Source: Acidimicrobiales bacterium (lineage in GTDB: Bacteria > Actinomycetota > Acidimicrobiia > Acidimicrobiales > SZUA-35). From it: a DNA stretch of 39,385 nt. The translations under genes were made by a program, and so were the position numbers. The notes beneath the pieces are model-generated. The model was given only the letters and a program-made list of their open reading frames with translations. It was not told the origin of the DNA and ran no database searches. The DNA lies in NCBI GenBank assembly GCA_020630065.1, contig JAHDCC010000012.1, positions 70,171 to 109,555 on the forward strand. Reading direction: 5' to 3'. Of this stretch, positions 1 to 7,334 are shown one piece after another (position 1 is the first letter of the stretch; each line of letters begins with the position of its first letter).

Positions 1-1
1 C

Positions 2-664
2 TATGTCGCCGAGAGCAACGGTCAAGACATCAGGGCCTTTGTTGTAGGTGACCGGGTAGTTGCTGCAATCCGACGGACGTCGCGAGGCGATGATTTCCGT
101 AGCAATATTCATCGTGGGGGAAGAGCCGAAGCTATCACCCTCGACAAAGACTATGCCCAGACGGCAGTGCGGGCAGCCCAAATCATGGGTTTGAGGGTTG
201 CCGGCGTTGATATGTTGATTTCAGATAGCGGTCCGCTGTTGCTAGAGGTCAACTCATCTCCTGGCCTCGAAGGCATCGAGACTGCAACCGGGCTCGATGT
301 GGCCGGTGCCGTGATCGACTACATGTCCAACCAAGTAGGTTTTCCAGAACTCGATGTGCGCCAGCGTCTAGGGGTAAGTACCGGATACGGTGTCGCAGAA
401 CTGCTGATTCGGGATGAGTCTGAATACGTCGGCAAAACGATCTACGACTCTGGTCTACGCGAACGCGATATTACGGTCTTGTCTCTGCACCGCGACACCT
501 TGGTGATACCAAACCCCAGAACTTCCCGCCTCATTGAAGCCAACGACCGTCTCCTATGTTTCGGAAGTCTCGAGGCTATGAAAAGCCTCATTCCGTTACG
601 TCGAAAACGTCGAGCTAAAGTTCAGGTGCTTCCAGACGAACCTCTGGAACACGACGAGCTTTGA
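2..664 (+). CDS. RimK-type ATP-grasp glutamate ligase fused to a TrkA-C domain (5' partial)
   Basis: The gene enters from outside the window; the reading frame is open from base 2. The first ~100 visible residues are the C-terminal half of an ATP-grasp ligase of the RimK family: DIRAFVVGDRVVAAIRR, then FRSNIHRGG, then GVDML and the metal/ATP-binding LLEVNSSPGLEGIE. RimK enzymes add glutamate to protein or peptide C-termini using ATP. After a short linker the last ~85 residues (GYGVAELLIRDESEYVGKTI to LLCFGSLEAMKSL) resemble a TrkA-C/RCK_C regulatory domain, normally found in K+ channels and transporters, and a basic-acidic tail ends the protein. An internal GTG at 167 lies inside the ATP-grasp domain and is not a credible start. 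The substrate is unknown; the ATP-grasp call is firm, the TrkA-C call likely. Confidence 0.88.
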   Translation, partial: YVAESNGQDIRAFVVGDRVVAAIRRTSRGDDFRSNIHRGGRAEAITLDKDYAQTAVRAAQIMGLRVAGVDMLISDSGPLLLEVNSSPGLEGIETATGLDVAGAVIDYMSNQVGFPELDVRQRLGVSTGYGVAELLIRDESEYVGKTIYDSGLRERDITVLSLHRDTLVIPNPRTSRLIEANDRLLCFGSLEAMKSLIPLRRKRRAKVQVLPDEPLEHDEL

Positions 665-752
665 GGTCTATTGAGACCGTGTTCCTCATTCTGCTTGTGC
701 CATTTTACGCCCTCTGGTGCGCAACCAGATCAGCAAGATCAAAACATCGTCT

Positions 753-1453
753 ATGAGAACCATCGCAACCATGTTCGAGCCGGACTATGTAACAAGTACC
801 GACATCAGGTTCGGCAGCTCGGTTCTCTGGCGTTCTGATTGCCATCGCACGGGGGCCACACATGTCCTTCCCGACTTGTCTCGCGATCTACTATGGCTTC
901 CAGGCGAGCTTCCAACAGTGCTAAATCGAACGTCGGTGCCTTTTCTCGCCAGGGTTGAACAAGGTCAAACAGCCATCGGGATCCGATTCAGCCCAATGGT
1001 CACCACGATTGAGATTGACAGCGGCTGGCCCGGCTGGCGCGCGGCAAAACCAGACCCTGCTTCTCGGACCGCCCGCATTGCCAAAGCGCTACAACAAGGT
1101 GCCTTGCATTACGTGAGTGACAAACGGCTAGAAGCAGTGGTTCGATATCTAGACAACCCAGACATTCGAATATCAGACGTGGCGGACCGCCTCGGAATTT
1201 CCGACAGGCAACTACGCCGCTGGACCACAACGGCAATCGAACTAACCCCCAAACAACTCCAACGTCACCTACGTCTTCAAAGGTATATATCTCACAAACC
1301 CACAGACTCTGTGGCCGTACGCGCCATAAACACTGGCTCTACGACCAGGCCCACGCCGCAAACGAAATCAGGGCCTTGACCGGGCTAACGATCACCGAAC
1401 TAGCAACATTTGAGGCCGCAACAGAAACCACCATTGCCTCACCTGCCATCTAA
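753..1453 (+). pseudogene. AraC-family transcriptional regulator, frameshifted near its C-terminus
   Basis: The first frame (ATG at 753 or 771; a GTG lies further up at 717) runs to a stop at 1377-1379. It contains an N-terminal AraC-type sensor-like region (THVLPDLSRDLLWLPG, IGIRFSP) and the first HTH of an AraC domain (ISDVADRLGISDRQLRRW). After ...AVRAINTGS the expected second HTH is lost in this frame but continues in frame 2 as YDQAHAANEIRALTGLT, ending at 1451-1453. Restoring one T near 1337 turns the junction into the family consensus GFYDQAH, so a single-base deletion explains the break. This may be a real pseudogene or an assembly/sequencing error. The regulator lies between the RimK-like gene and a VOC gene on the same strand; its target is unknown. 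Confidence 0.75.
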
Positions 1454-1564
1454 ACCACAAACCTGTAGTAGAAGTTCCGACTAGAGCAATGTCCGTTTTA
1501 TCCAAGACCGACGTTCGGAAGCAGGCCAAACTGTGAGAAACACACAAAAAAAAGGAAATTGGCG

Positions 1565-1972
1565 TTGAAGCTCGGATACACCATCATCTATGTTCCCAAC
1601 ATCGTCGAAGCCGTCCGCTTTTACGAGGACGCGTTCAGTATGGAACGACAGTTCGTGCACCCTGGAGGTGACTACGCAGAGATGGCGACAGGAGGCACTC
1701 TATTAGGTTTTTGTAGTCACGAACTGGCCAAGTCCGTTGTGCCCTGTGGCTTCGCGCCAATCGATCCAGATACTCCCCCCGCCGGTTTCGAAATATCGCT
1801 GACTACCGAAGACGTGGCAGCAGCGTTCAACCACGCAGTGAGTTCGGGAGCGAAACCAATAGCTGAACCAGAAGAAAAACCCTGGGGACAGACAGCCTCA
1901 TACGTGCGTGACCCTTTTGGGGTTCTCGTAGGCATTGTGTCACCTATCGACCCGGCTTCACAACAGGGTTGA
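1565..1972 (+). CDS. VOC (glyoxalase/bleomycin-resistance/dioxygenase fold) protein
   Basis: A 135-residue single-domain VOC protein. The N-terminus KLGYTIIYVPNIVEAVRFYE is the classic first strand-helix of the fold, and the C-terminus AEPEEKPWGQTASYVRDPFG supplies the paired motif with WGQ and the final DPFGVLVGI strand. Such proteins are usually metal-dependent isomerases, dioxygenases or drug-binding proteins; the substrate cannot be read here. I prefer the TTG start at 1565 because AAGGA at 1552-1556 then sits 8 nt upstream; a TTG at 1559 would leave only 2 nt. The 3' end overlaps the convergent copper chaperone gene by 15 nt, so no terminator separates them. Confidence 0.82.
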   Translation: MKLGYTIIYVPNIVEAVRFYEDAFSMERQFVHPGGDYAEMATGGTLLGFCSHELAKSVVPCGFAPIDPDTPPAGFEISLTTEDVAAAFNHAVSSGAKPIAEPEEKPWGQTASYVRDPFGVLVGIVSPIDPASQQG

Positions 1973-2158
1973 ACCGTAACCAGCCTCATCGATTGCCGAC
2001 GTTATCTCATCGAGGGCCCCACCGGTGACACTAACCGTCTTGGCGTCGGCGTCGACGTCAACCGTAGACACCCCGTCCAACGACGAAACCTCCGCAATAA
2101 TAGCGTTGTGGCAGTGTTCGCAATGCATATCGGGAACCGAGAATATTCGTGTCGCCAT
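1958..2158 (-). CDS. copZ: CopZ-like copper chaperone (single HMA domain)
   Basis: A 66-residue protein made of one heavy-metal-associated domain. The metal site is MHCEHC (CxxC) at about residues 11-16, followed by the usual babbab pattern and a GYGSTLL end. CopZ-type proteins carry Cu(I) in the cytoplasm and hand it to CopA or to a copper sensor. The ATG at 2158 has AAAGG about 8 nt upstream on the minus strand; longer in-frame extensions reach back into copA and are less likely. The gene starts 28 nt after the copA stop and is very probably cotranscribed with it. Its 3' end overlaps the convergent VOC gene. Confidence 0.9.
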   Translation of the reverse strand: MATRIFSVPDMHCEHCHNAIIAEVSSLDGVSTVDVDADAKTVSVTGGALDEITSAIDEAGYGSTLL

Positions 2159-2186
2159 ATTCGTTGACCTTTCTTGATACGTACTT

Positions 2187-4352
2187 TCAACTTGTTGATC
2201 TATAACCTTCGAAACTTCTAAGCCGAAGACTATTAGAGGCAACAAAGAGCGATGATAGCCCCATTGCCCCCGCCGCGATCATGGGGTTTAACAAACCAAG
2301 TGCAGCGAGTGGAATGGCAGCGGTGTTGTAGGCGAACGCCCAGAATAGGTTTCCCTTGATCGTTGACAGCGTCCGTCTGGCTAGGGCGATTGCATCGGCT
2401 ACCGCTCTGGGGTCGCCGCTCACTATTGTCAGATCTGACGCTTCGATGGCGACATCGGTGCCCGTACCGATTGCGATACCCAGATCAGCTTGTGCAAGTG
2501 CTGGAGCGTCGTTAATGCCGTCTCCGACCATAGCTACGCGTGCGCCTTGGGTTTGAAGACGGCTGATTTCGGCCGCCTTTTCGCCTGGGAGTACCTGCGC
2601 GATTACCCGGTCGATGCCGACTTTGGCTGCCACTGCGTCGGCGGTTCGCTGGTTGTCGCCAGTCACTAACGCAATCGACATTCCTTGTTCGCGAAGCGCC
2701 AACACCGCATCACGAGACGCCGGTTTGATCTGGTCTGTGACAACAAGAACCGCTTCGGCTTTCCCTTCACGCCCGACCAGAACCGCTGTAGAACCAGTGC
2801 CTTCGGCAGTGGTCGCCAGTTTGTCGACCTCAGGTGAAACCTCGTCGAACAACGAACGACGGCCAACTCCGACCAGTTTGTTATCTACTAGCCCGGTTAC
2901 ACCAATGCCCGGATGGTTCTTAAAGTCCTCGACATTCAGTTTTTCACGGTGAGCCGCCGCTATCGCCTCTCCGATTGGGTGTTCCGAACGTGACTCAACC
3001 GAAGCAGCAATCTGTACCAGGTAGTTGGCGTCAGTTGGGGGAACGTCTGGCAGCTCAACACCCTCGAATTTCATCTTCCCTTCGGTGATGGTTCCCGTCT
3101 TATCGAATACCACAACGTTAACTGCTCGGGTATCTTCGAGAACTTCCCCACCCTTGATCAGGAGACCTTGTTGCGCTCCTCGACCGGTGCCAACCATGAT
3201 CGCTAATGGAGTTGCCAAACCCAACGCACATGGACAGGCGATGATCAGAACCGCCACGGCCGAGGTGAATGCTCGATCCAGGTCGCCGCTTACCATAATC
3301 CACCCGACTAAGGTGGCAACTGCGACAACGATAGCGGTAGGCACAAAGAACGCCGATACCTGGTCGGCCAGCCTCTGGACCTGTGCTTTACTTCCTTGGG
3401 CTTTGTCTACCAAGTCCGTTATTTGGGCCAGTACGGTATCGGCACCAACTTTGGTTGCTTCCACTACGAGTGATCCGTTTGTGTTGGTGGTTCCGCCGAC
3501 CACGTTGTCGCCGGTCGACACATCAACGGGCACCGGTTCACCCGTGACCATAGACATATCAACTGCCGAGTGACCGTCCCGTACGGTGCCATCGGTAGCA
3601 ACTTTTTCTCCCGGGCGAACCACAAAACGCATACCGGGGAGAATCGCCGATGGGTCGATGTCTGTTCCGTCTTCGAGACGTACGACTTGTGTGCCTAAGT
3701 CGGCCAATGCCCGGATTGCGTCACCAGATCTCTTCTTTGCCTTGGCTTCAAGCCACTTGCCGGCCAGGATCAGCGTGACTATTACGGCTCCTGTCTCGAA
3801 ATATATTTCGCCCTTACCGAGAGTCAGGCCAAATATCGATCCGACCAAGACTGTGGTCGACCAACTCCATGATGCGACTGACCCGAGCGAGACGAGGGTA
3901 TCCATAGTCGTTGACCCGTGTCGAATATTCATGCTCGCGGCACGGTGGAAGGGCCAGCCGGACCAGAAAATGGCTGGCGTAGCCAAGGCAGCGACTACCC
4001 ATCTCCAACCAGCAAATTGTGTTGCTTCGACCATCGACAAAACCATCGCCGGCACCGTGAACAGTGCCGCTACTATCAGTCGCTGTTTAAGTTCGGTTTC
4101 TCGCCGAACATGCACCGAATCTTGGTCGGCGGAATCTACAACCACATACCCAAGGCCAGTTATGGTGGCCCGGACTTCGTCCTCGATAGCATCGTCAGAA
4201 TGCAACACTGACACTCGACCGGTAGCGAAATTGGCGTGGGAGTCTGACACCCCATCGAGTTTGGCCAGCTTTCGTTGGATCCTGCTCGAACATGCGGCAC
4301 AACTCATGCCATCAACAACCAGGTCTAGTCTGTTATCGGAGCGAACGGTCAT
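2187..4352 (-). CDS. copA: Copper-exporting P1B-type ATPase
   Basis: A 721-residue P1B-1 ATPase that pumps Cu(I) out of the cytoplasm. One N-terminal HMA domain carries CAAC (C18, C21). The membrane metal site is CPC at residues 373-375 (CPCALGLATP). The phosphorylation site is DKTGT at D417, the SEHP histidine motif follows, and the hinge is GDGINDAP. Eight membrane segments are expected for the family and hydrophobic stretches fit. The ATG at 4352 is chosen over a TTG one codon upstream. There is no Shine-Dalgarno; instead a -10-like hexamer ends 6 nt upstream of the ATG, suggesting a leaderless mRNA under a CueR-type promoter. It lies directly downstream of its MerR-family regulator and upstream of copZ. 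Confidence 0.96.
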   Translation of the reverse strand: MTVRSDNRLDLVVDGMSCAACSSRIQRKLAKLDGVSDSHANFATGRVSVLHSDDAIEDEVRATITGLGYVVVDSADQDSVHVRRETELKQRLIVAALFTVPAMVLSMVEATQFAGWRWVVAALATPAIFWSGWPFHRAASMNIRHGSTTMDTLVSLGSVASWSWSTTVLVGSIFGLTLGKGEIYFETGAVIVTLILAGKWLEAKAKKRSGDAIRALADLGTQVVRLEDGTDIDPSAILPGMRFVVRPGEKVATDGTVRDGHSAVDMSMVTGEPVPVDVSTGDNVVGGTTNTNGSLVVEATKVGADTVLAQITDLVDKAQGSKAQVQRLADQVSAFFVPTAIVVAVATLVGWIMVSGDLDRAFTSAVAVLIIACPCALGLATPLAIMVGTGRGAQQGLLIKGGEVLEDTRAVNVVVFDKTGTITEGKMKFEGVELPDVPPTDANYLVQIAASVESRSEHPIGEAIAAAHREKLNVEDFKNHPGIGVTGLVDNKLVGVGRRSLFDEVSPEVDKLATTAEGTGSTAVLVGREGKAEAVLVVTDQIKPASRDAVLALREQGMSIALVTGDNQRTADAVAAKVGIDRVIAQVLPGEKAAEISRLQTQGARVAMVGDGINDAPALAQADLGIAIGTGTDVAIEASDLTIVSGDPRAVADAIALARRTLSTIKGNLFWAFAYNTAAIPLAALGLLNPMIAAGAMGLSSLFVASNSLRLRSFEGYRSTS

Positions 4353-4358
4353 CAACCC

Positions 4359-4390
4359 AGTCTATACCTTCCAGCCAACTGGAAGGTCAA
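4359..4390 (-). promoter_or_regulatory. CueR-type copper-responsive promoter/operator of copA
   Basis: On the minus strand -35 TTGACC (4385-4390) is followed by either TATAGA (4361-4366, 18-bp spacer) or TAGACT (4359-4364, 20-bp spacer). Between them lies a perfect dyad with 9-bp arms, ACCTTCCAG/CTGGAAGGT, around CCAA (4366-4387). This is the ACCTTCC...GGAAGGT operator known for CueR/MerR-family activators, which act on over-long spacers. TAGACT places +1 on the A of the copA ATG. The site begins 1 nt after the regulator's stop codon. Confidence 0.88.
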
Positions 4391-4391
4391 G

Positions 4392-4799
4392 TCATTGTTT
4401 CTCGGCGGCCAGAATCGTCTGACAGCGGTTCGGGTCAACACAGGACGACGCATCAAGAGACTTTGCTCGTTCTACTAGAGACATCAACACTCCCCTGGTT
4501 TCCTGCAAGCGTTCAATCTGGGAGTCAATATCAACTAGATGCCGTTCCAAAAGCATTGTGGTGTGGGCACACGAACTTTTACCCGACCGCTTAATCTCAA
4601 TGATCGTTGTTATTTCTGCCAGGGTCAAACCGCTCGCCTGGGCGTCACGGATAAACGCCAATTGTTCAACCGCCGCTGGTTCATAGTTGCGGTAACCAGA
4701 TTCAGTTCTCATCGGTTCCGGCAAAATCCCAAGAGACTCGTAGTAACGGATCGTCTTGGTGGTGACACCTGTCAGCTCGGCTAATGCCCCGATTTTCAT
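4392..4799 (-). CDS. MerR-family copper-responsive regulator (CueR-like)
   Basis: A 135-residue MerR regulator. Residues 1-70 form the winged HTH (MKIGALAELTGVTTKTIRYYE, then SGYRNYEP), followed by the long dimerisation helix (TTMLLERHLVDIDSQIERLQ). Metal-ligand candidates are C77 at the start of that helix and the C-terminal pair C120 and C126 (SSCVDPNRC). CueR uses a C-terminal Cys pair for Cu(I), so the pair and the gene context point to copper; three Cys also resembles Hg(II)-sensing MerR, so another soft metal is possible. The ATG at 4799 has no Shine-Dalgarno but a TATCGT hexamer exactly 6 nt upstream. It likely activates copA/copZ through the dyad just after its own stop. Confidence 0.9.
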   Translation of the reverse strand: MKIGALAELTGVTTKTIRYYESLGILPEPMRTESGYRNYEPAAVEQLAFIRDAQASGLTLAEITTIIEIKRSGKSSCAHTTMLLERHLVDIDSQIERLQETRGVLMSLVERAKSLDASSCVDPNRCQTILAAEKQ

Positions 4800-4805
4800 A
4801 CCCGT

Positions 4806-4835
4806 ACGATAACAGTCGTGCCGGGTCCGACCCAA
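4806..4835 (-). promoter_or_regulatory. Probable leaderless promoter of the CueR-like gene
   Basis: On the minus strand TTGGGT (4830-4835), an 18-bp spacer and TATCGT (4806-4811) precede the ATG at 4799 by exactly 6 nt, so transcription would start on the start codon. A short dyad GGGTC-C-GACCC (4823-4833) lies in the spacer region. No ribosome-binding site is visible. The -10 is convincing, the -35 weak. Confidence 0.5.
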
Positions 4836-4842
4836 AACCGGA

Positions 4843-5706
4843 CTATGCCGCGTGAACCTGTGCGCCAACGGCGTTTCGAACCGACTGCACAACCAACATG
4901 AGGATGAAGATCGAAACCGAACACAACGCCATCGTGGCAGATGGAGCAGAACCATAGTGCCAGCTCAGCAACAATCCCAGAAAAACTGAGATGGAGCCGA
5001 GCAGAATTCCTGTGGCCATTATCATCGGGACTCGTCGTGCCACCAAAGTCCCGGCAGCTGGCGGAGCTATCAGGAACGCAAAAACCAGCAAATTTCCGAC
5101 AGCCTCAAACGAGGTCACGATCGCACCTGCAACAAGCACAAGAAGGACTAGTTGTGACAGACCCGGACGTAGTCCAAGCAGTTTTGCTTGTGATTCATCG
5201 AACGTCATCACTAAAAACGAGCGGTAGAAGATAACCGTTACTACGACCGTCACGATTGTCGCTACGGCCTGGCGTATGATGTCAGCGTTATCGACTCCCG
5301 TGATCGAACCAAACAGAAATCGATTTAGGTCCCCTACGTAGGATCCGGACTTGCTCGACATGATGACCACCGCCAGGGCAAGAAACCCAACAAACAGTAC
5401 GCCAATCGACGCATCTTCAGGTAGCGGGGAATGAGATTTGATGAGGTTTGTTCCGAGAATCATCGCTATGGCGGCGACAGCTGCGCCTATGGAAGTATTG
5501 ACGCCGAAGATGAACGCTATGGCGATTCCTGGCAGCACACCGTGGGCCAGGGCATCACCCAAGAAGCTCATTCCGCGTAGTACGACCCACGTTCCGACAA
5601 CCGATGTTGCCACAACTGTCAGCAAACCAGCAACGAGCGCGTTAAGCATGAACCCTTCAGCGAAGGGGGCTATCCACCAGTCATAGGTGTGGTCGAGAAC
5701 ACTCAT
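4843..5706 (-). CDS. ABC-3 family metal (Zn/Mn) ABC transporter permease, ZnuB/MntB-like
   Basis: A 287-residue polytopic membrane protein of the ABC-3 (ZnuB/MntB) family, with about eight hydrophobic segments. Diagnostic stretches are VVLRGMSFLGDALAHGVLPG near the N-terminus and AVGNLLVFAFLIAPPAAGTL in the C-terminal half. These permeases import Zn(II), Mn(II) or Fe(II) with a periplasmic/lipoprotein binding protein and an ATPase. A matching binding protein lies 1.6 kb upstream on the same strand, but no ATPase gene lies between or elsewhere in the window. The start is ATG 5706; a Fur/Zur-like box sits 57 nt upstream. The SoxR-like gene precedes it by 75 nt, so read-through is possible. The metal is unproven; zinc is the best guess from the binding protein. 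Confidence 0.92.
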   Translation of the reverse strand: MSVLDHTYDWWIAPFAEGFMLNALVAGLLTVVATSVVGTWVVLRGMSFLGDALAHGVLPGIAIAFIFGVNTSIGAAVAAIAMILGTNLIKSHSPLPEDASIGVLFVGFLALAVVIMSSKSGSYVGDLNRFLFGSITGVDNADIIRQAVATIVTVVVTVIFYRSFLVMTFDESQAKLLGLRPGLSQLVLLVLVAGAIVTSFEAVGNLLVFAFLIAPPAAGTLVARRVPMIMATGILLGSISVFLGLLLSWHYGSAPSATMALCSVSIFILMLVVQSVRNAVGAQVHAA

Positions 5707-5762
5707 GACTTTTTATGGTAACGCATGCGGTGTTTCTGATACCTCTGACTGACTCAACGACA

Positions 5763-5777
5763 TGAGAATGACTCTCG
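5763..5777. promoter_or_regulatory. Fur/Zur-like box upstream of the metal permease
   Basis: TGAGAATGACTCTCG, an imperfect 7-1-7 inverted repeat similar in layout to actinobacterial Zur/Fur boxes (TGAAAATGATTTTCA type). Its first eight bases are identical to a box at 8504-8518 upstream of the binding-protein gene. It lies in the short gap after the SoxR-like gene. The promoter it would control is not obvious. Confidence 0.45.
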
Positions 5778-5781
5778 CTAT

Positions 5782-6189
5782 CTAGAAATGGTCTGCGGGA
5801 TTTTGCACCGAAGGAATACCGCATTCGGAGATCGCCTTGCACCCACATCGAACGAACTCTTCGAGTAGACGTATCATTGCTTCAATTTCTTCTTGTTGTT
5901 GACGCAGCTCGAATACTTTTTCGGTGATCAGCGAAGCAGATGAACGTGTGGTCCCACTAAGCAGCTGAGTTATCTCGTCTAACGAGAATCCGGCTCGCTG
6001 GGCGGTGCGAACAAATCCAACCTGTGGGACTGCAGTTTCGGAGAAACGTCTCTGCCCGCTAACCCGGGTAACCGGGGAGACGATACCTAGCTCGTCGTAG
6101 TATCGCAGCGCCGAAACGGTAACCCCGGTTCTCTTTGCTAACTGTCCGATACTCAACAGATCGCCGTCTAGGTCTGATGTTGTGGTCAT
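5782..6189 (-). CDS. SoxR-like MerR-family regulator with an incomplete cluster motif
   Basis: A 135-residue MerR-family protein: HTH at residues 12-60 (LSIGQLAKRTGVTVSALRYYD, VSGQRRFSE), coiled-coil helix around 88-112, and a C-terminal metal motif. SoxR binds a redox-active [2Fe-2S] cluster with C-x2-C-x-C-x5-C. Here C115, C117 and C123 match the last three ligands, but the first is F112. The protein may bind a cluster differently, bind a metal, or sense something else. The start is ATG 6189 with AAGGGG upstream. It is almost certainly autoregulated through a SoxR-box promoter (6222-6252). The gene precedes the metal permease by 75 nt. Family membership is firm; the signal is unknown. Confidence 0.88.
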   Translation of the reverse strand: MTTTSDLDGDLLSIGQLAKRTGVTVSALRYYDELGIVSPVTRVSGQRRFSETAVPQVGFVRTAQRAGFSLDEITQLLSGTTRSSASLITEKVFELRQQQEEIEAMIRLLEEFVRCGCKAISECGIPSVQNPADHF

Positions 6190-6221
6190 TGGGCGCCCCT
6201 TGTTCGTCTGCTGATACCAGC

Positions 6222-6252
6222 ATCATATGACCTCAAGTGGGCTTGAGGTCAA
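6222..6252 (-). promoter_or_regulatory. SoxR-box promoter in front of the SoxR-like gene
   Basis: On the minus strand -35 TTGACC (6247-6252), a 19-bp spacer and -10 TATGAT (6222-6227). The spacer is filled by a perfect dyad, TGACCTCAAG/CTTGAGGTCA around a 4-nt centre (6228-6251). The core CCTCAAG-N4-CTTGAGG is the SoxR box of the enterobacterial soxS promoter, and 19 bp is the long spacer expected for a MerR-family activator. Predicted +1 is near 6215, giving a 26-nt leader with a ribosome-binding site. Confidence 0.88.
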
Positions 6253-6261
6253 TACAGCTGT

Positions 6262-7041
6262 CTATGCGTTTATTTGGACAGGGGCTCCAAGGGGAACTGT
6301 TTCTGCCAGAAAGGTCACGACTTCGTTCGGAATTCTCACACATCCGTTCGATCGGTACTGACCTACCTGTTCAGGGTTGGTGGTCCCATGAATCGCTATC
6401 ACTGGAAGCCCACCATTAAAGGTCTCGTGTACCTCTGAGAAACCAGATAGCGCCAAGGCCCAAGGGCCCAGATATGGCTCTTCATTTTGTTTCTTTGCCG
6501 TCACGTAGAATGTACCGACAGGAGTTGGTGTAACTGAAGATCCAACAACAGCTTGGGTCTGGGCGACGATTTCGTTCCCTTCGTAAACGACAACTGAGGT
6601 GTCTGATAGATCCACTTCAGCTCGAATTGAAGTTGACGTGAACGTGAAATCCGCTTCCTTTATCCAGCCTTCTTGGCCATTCGGACGGATCGGAAGCTGC
6701 ACCTTGAGCCAGCCATCACCAGGCTCACCCTCTGTCACCATCAGGGCCATCGGACCGCCAAACTGGTGAGGATTCGGAACTTCGAACGGAAAGTCTATGA
6801 GCGCCCCATCCGGCGTCTGATACGCTTCGAGCCGCTCGATGTGAGGTTTCGCTTCCGCCACCCACGTCCTGACAATTGGGTCAGGGATGGTTGTTGTTGT
6901 CGGAATGTCTGATTGAAGATTTGGGAGTGGAGCGGCAACTGGCTCAGCCCCACAGGCAGCGACGAATAAAGCAAAACACACCAGCATTGCGTTGGAACGG
7001 CCAACGAATCCGTTCCACTTTTTGTAGTGCCGAGCATCCAT
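6262..7041 (-). CDS. L,D-transpeptidase (YkuD domain) lipoprotein
   Basis: A 259-residue secreted protein. A basic N-terminus and hydrophobic stretch lead to a lipobox ending VAAC (C30), so it is likely a membrane-anchored lipoprotein. A Thr/Pro linker follows, then an SH3-like segment (residues ~95-135, ending GWLKVQLPIRPNGQEGWI), then a YkuD catalytic domain from about 140. The active-site signature is IHGTTNPEQVGQYRSNGCVR, with the catalytic Cys in SNGC. L,D-transpeptidases form 3-3 peptidoglycan cross-links or attach proteins to the wall. The ATG at 7041 follows the small membrane-protein gene by 32 nt. Its stop lies 10 nt before the SoxR-box -35, so that promoter does not drive it. Confidence 0.92.
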   Translation of the reverse strand: MDARHYKKWNGFVGRSNAMLVCFALFVAACGAEPVAAPLPNLQSDIPTTTTIPDPIVRTWVAEAKPHIERLEAYQTPDGALIDFPFEVPNPHQFGGPMALMVTEGEPGDGWLKVQLPIRPNGQEGWIKEADFTFTSTSIRAEVDLSDTSVVVYEGNEIVAQTQAVVGSSVTPTPVGTFYVTAKKQNEEPYLGPWALALSGFSEVHETFNGGLPVIAIHGTTNPEQVGQYRSNGCVRIPNEVVTFLAETVPLGAPVQINA

Positions 7042-7073
7042 AGCAAAGACATCGACTCAAACACTTCTAAACG

Positions 7074-7334
7074 TTACTGAGAATTTAGGGATCTCTTAGA
7101 AAACCAGACCGCTCGATCACCTAATCCAACGCCGAGAAGCGACAGGGCGATACTGGACGCAGTCGGGCTTGTTGGCCCTGTCGCCAACTGCGAGAGCTGC
7201 TCTGTCACGACCAGGGCGACCATAACCATACTTGACTGAAGAATGGTTAGTCGGCCCACGGTCGTGATGTTGCATTTCATCAACCAACCAAGAACGAAGG
7301 TGATAAACGCTATGACGAGAAGTCGCGCTATCAC
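7074..7334 (-). CDS. Small membrane protein coupled to the metal-binding protein gene
   Basis: An 86-residue protein with two or three hydrophobic segments (LLVIAFITFVLGWLM near the N-terminus; a central region about 30-50; ASSIALSLLGVGLG near the end) and a basic C-terminus. I do not recognise the family. The GTG start at 7334 overlaps the TGA of the upstream metal-binding-protein gene as GTGA, indicating translational coupling. That suggests a role with the metal importer or simply a membrane function in the same operon; this is inference. Confidence 0.6.
   Translation of the reverse strand: MIARLLVIAFITFVLGWLMKCNITTVGRLTILQSSMVMVALVVTEQLSQLATGPTSPTASSIALSLLGVGLGDRAVWFSKRSLNSQ

Noticed and set aside
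1717-1989. A minus-strand 90-codon frame over the VOC gene
   Set aside because: It overlaps the VOC gene fully and encodes nothing recognisable.
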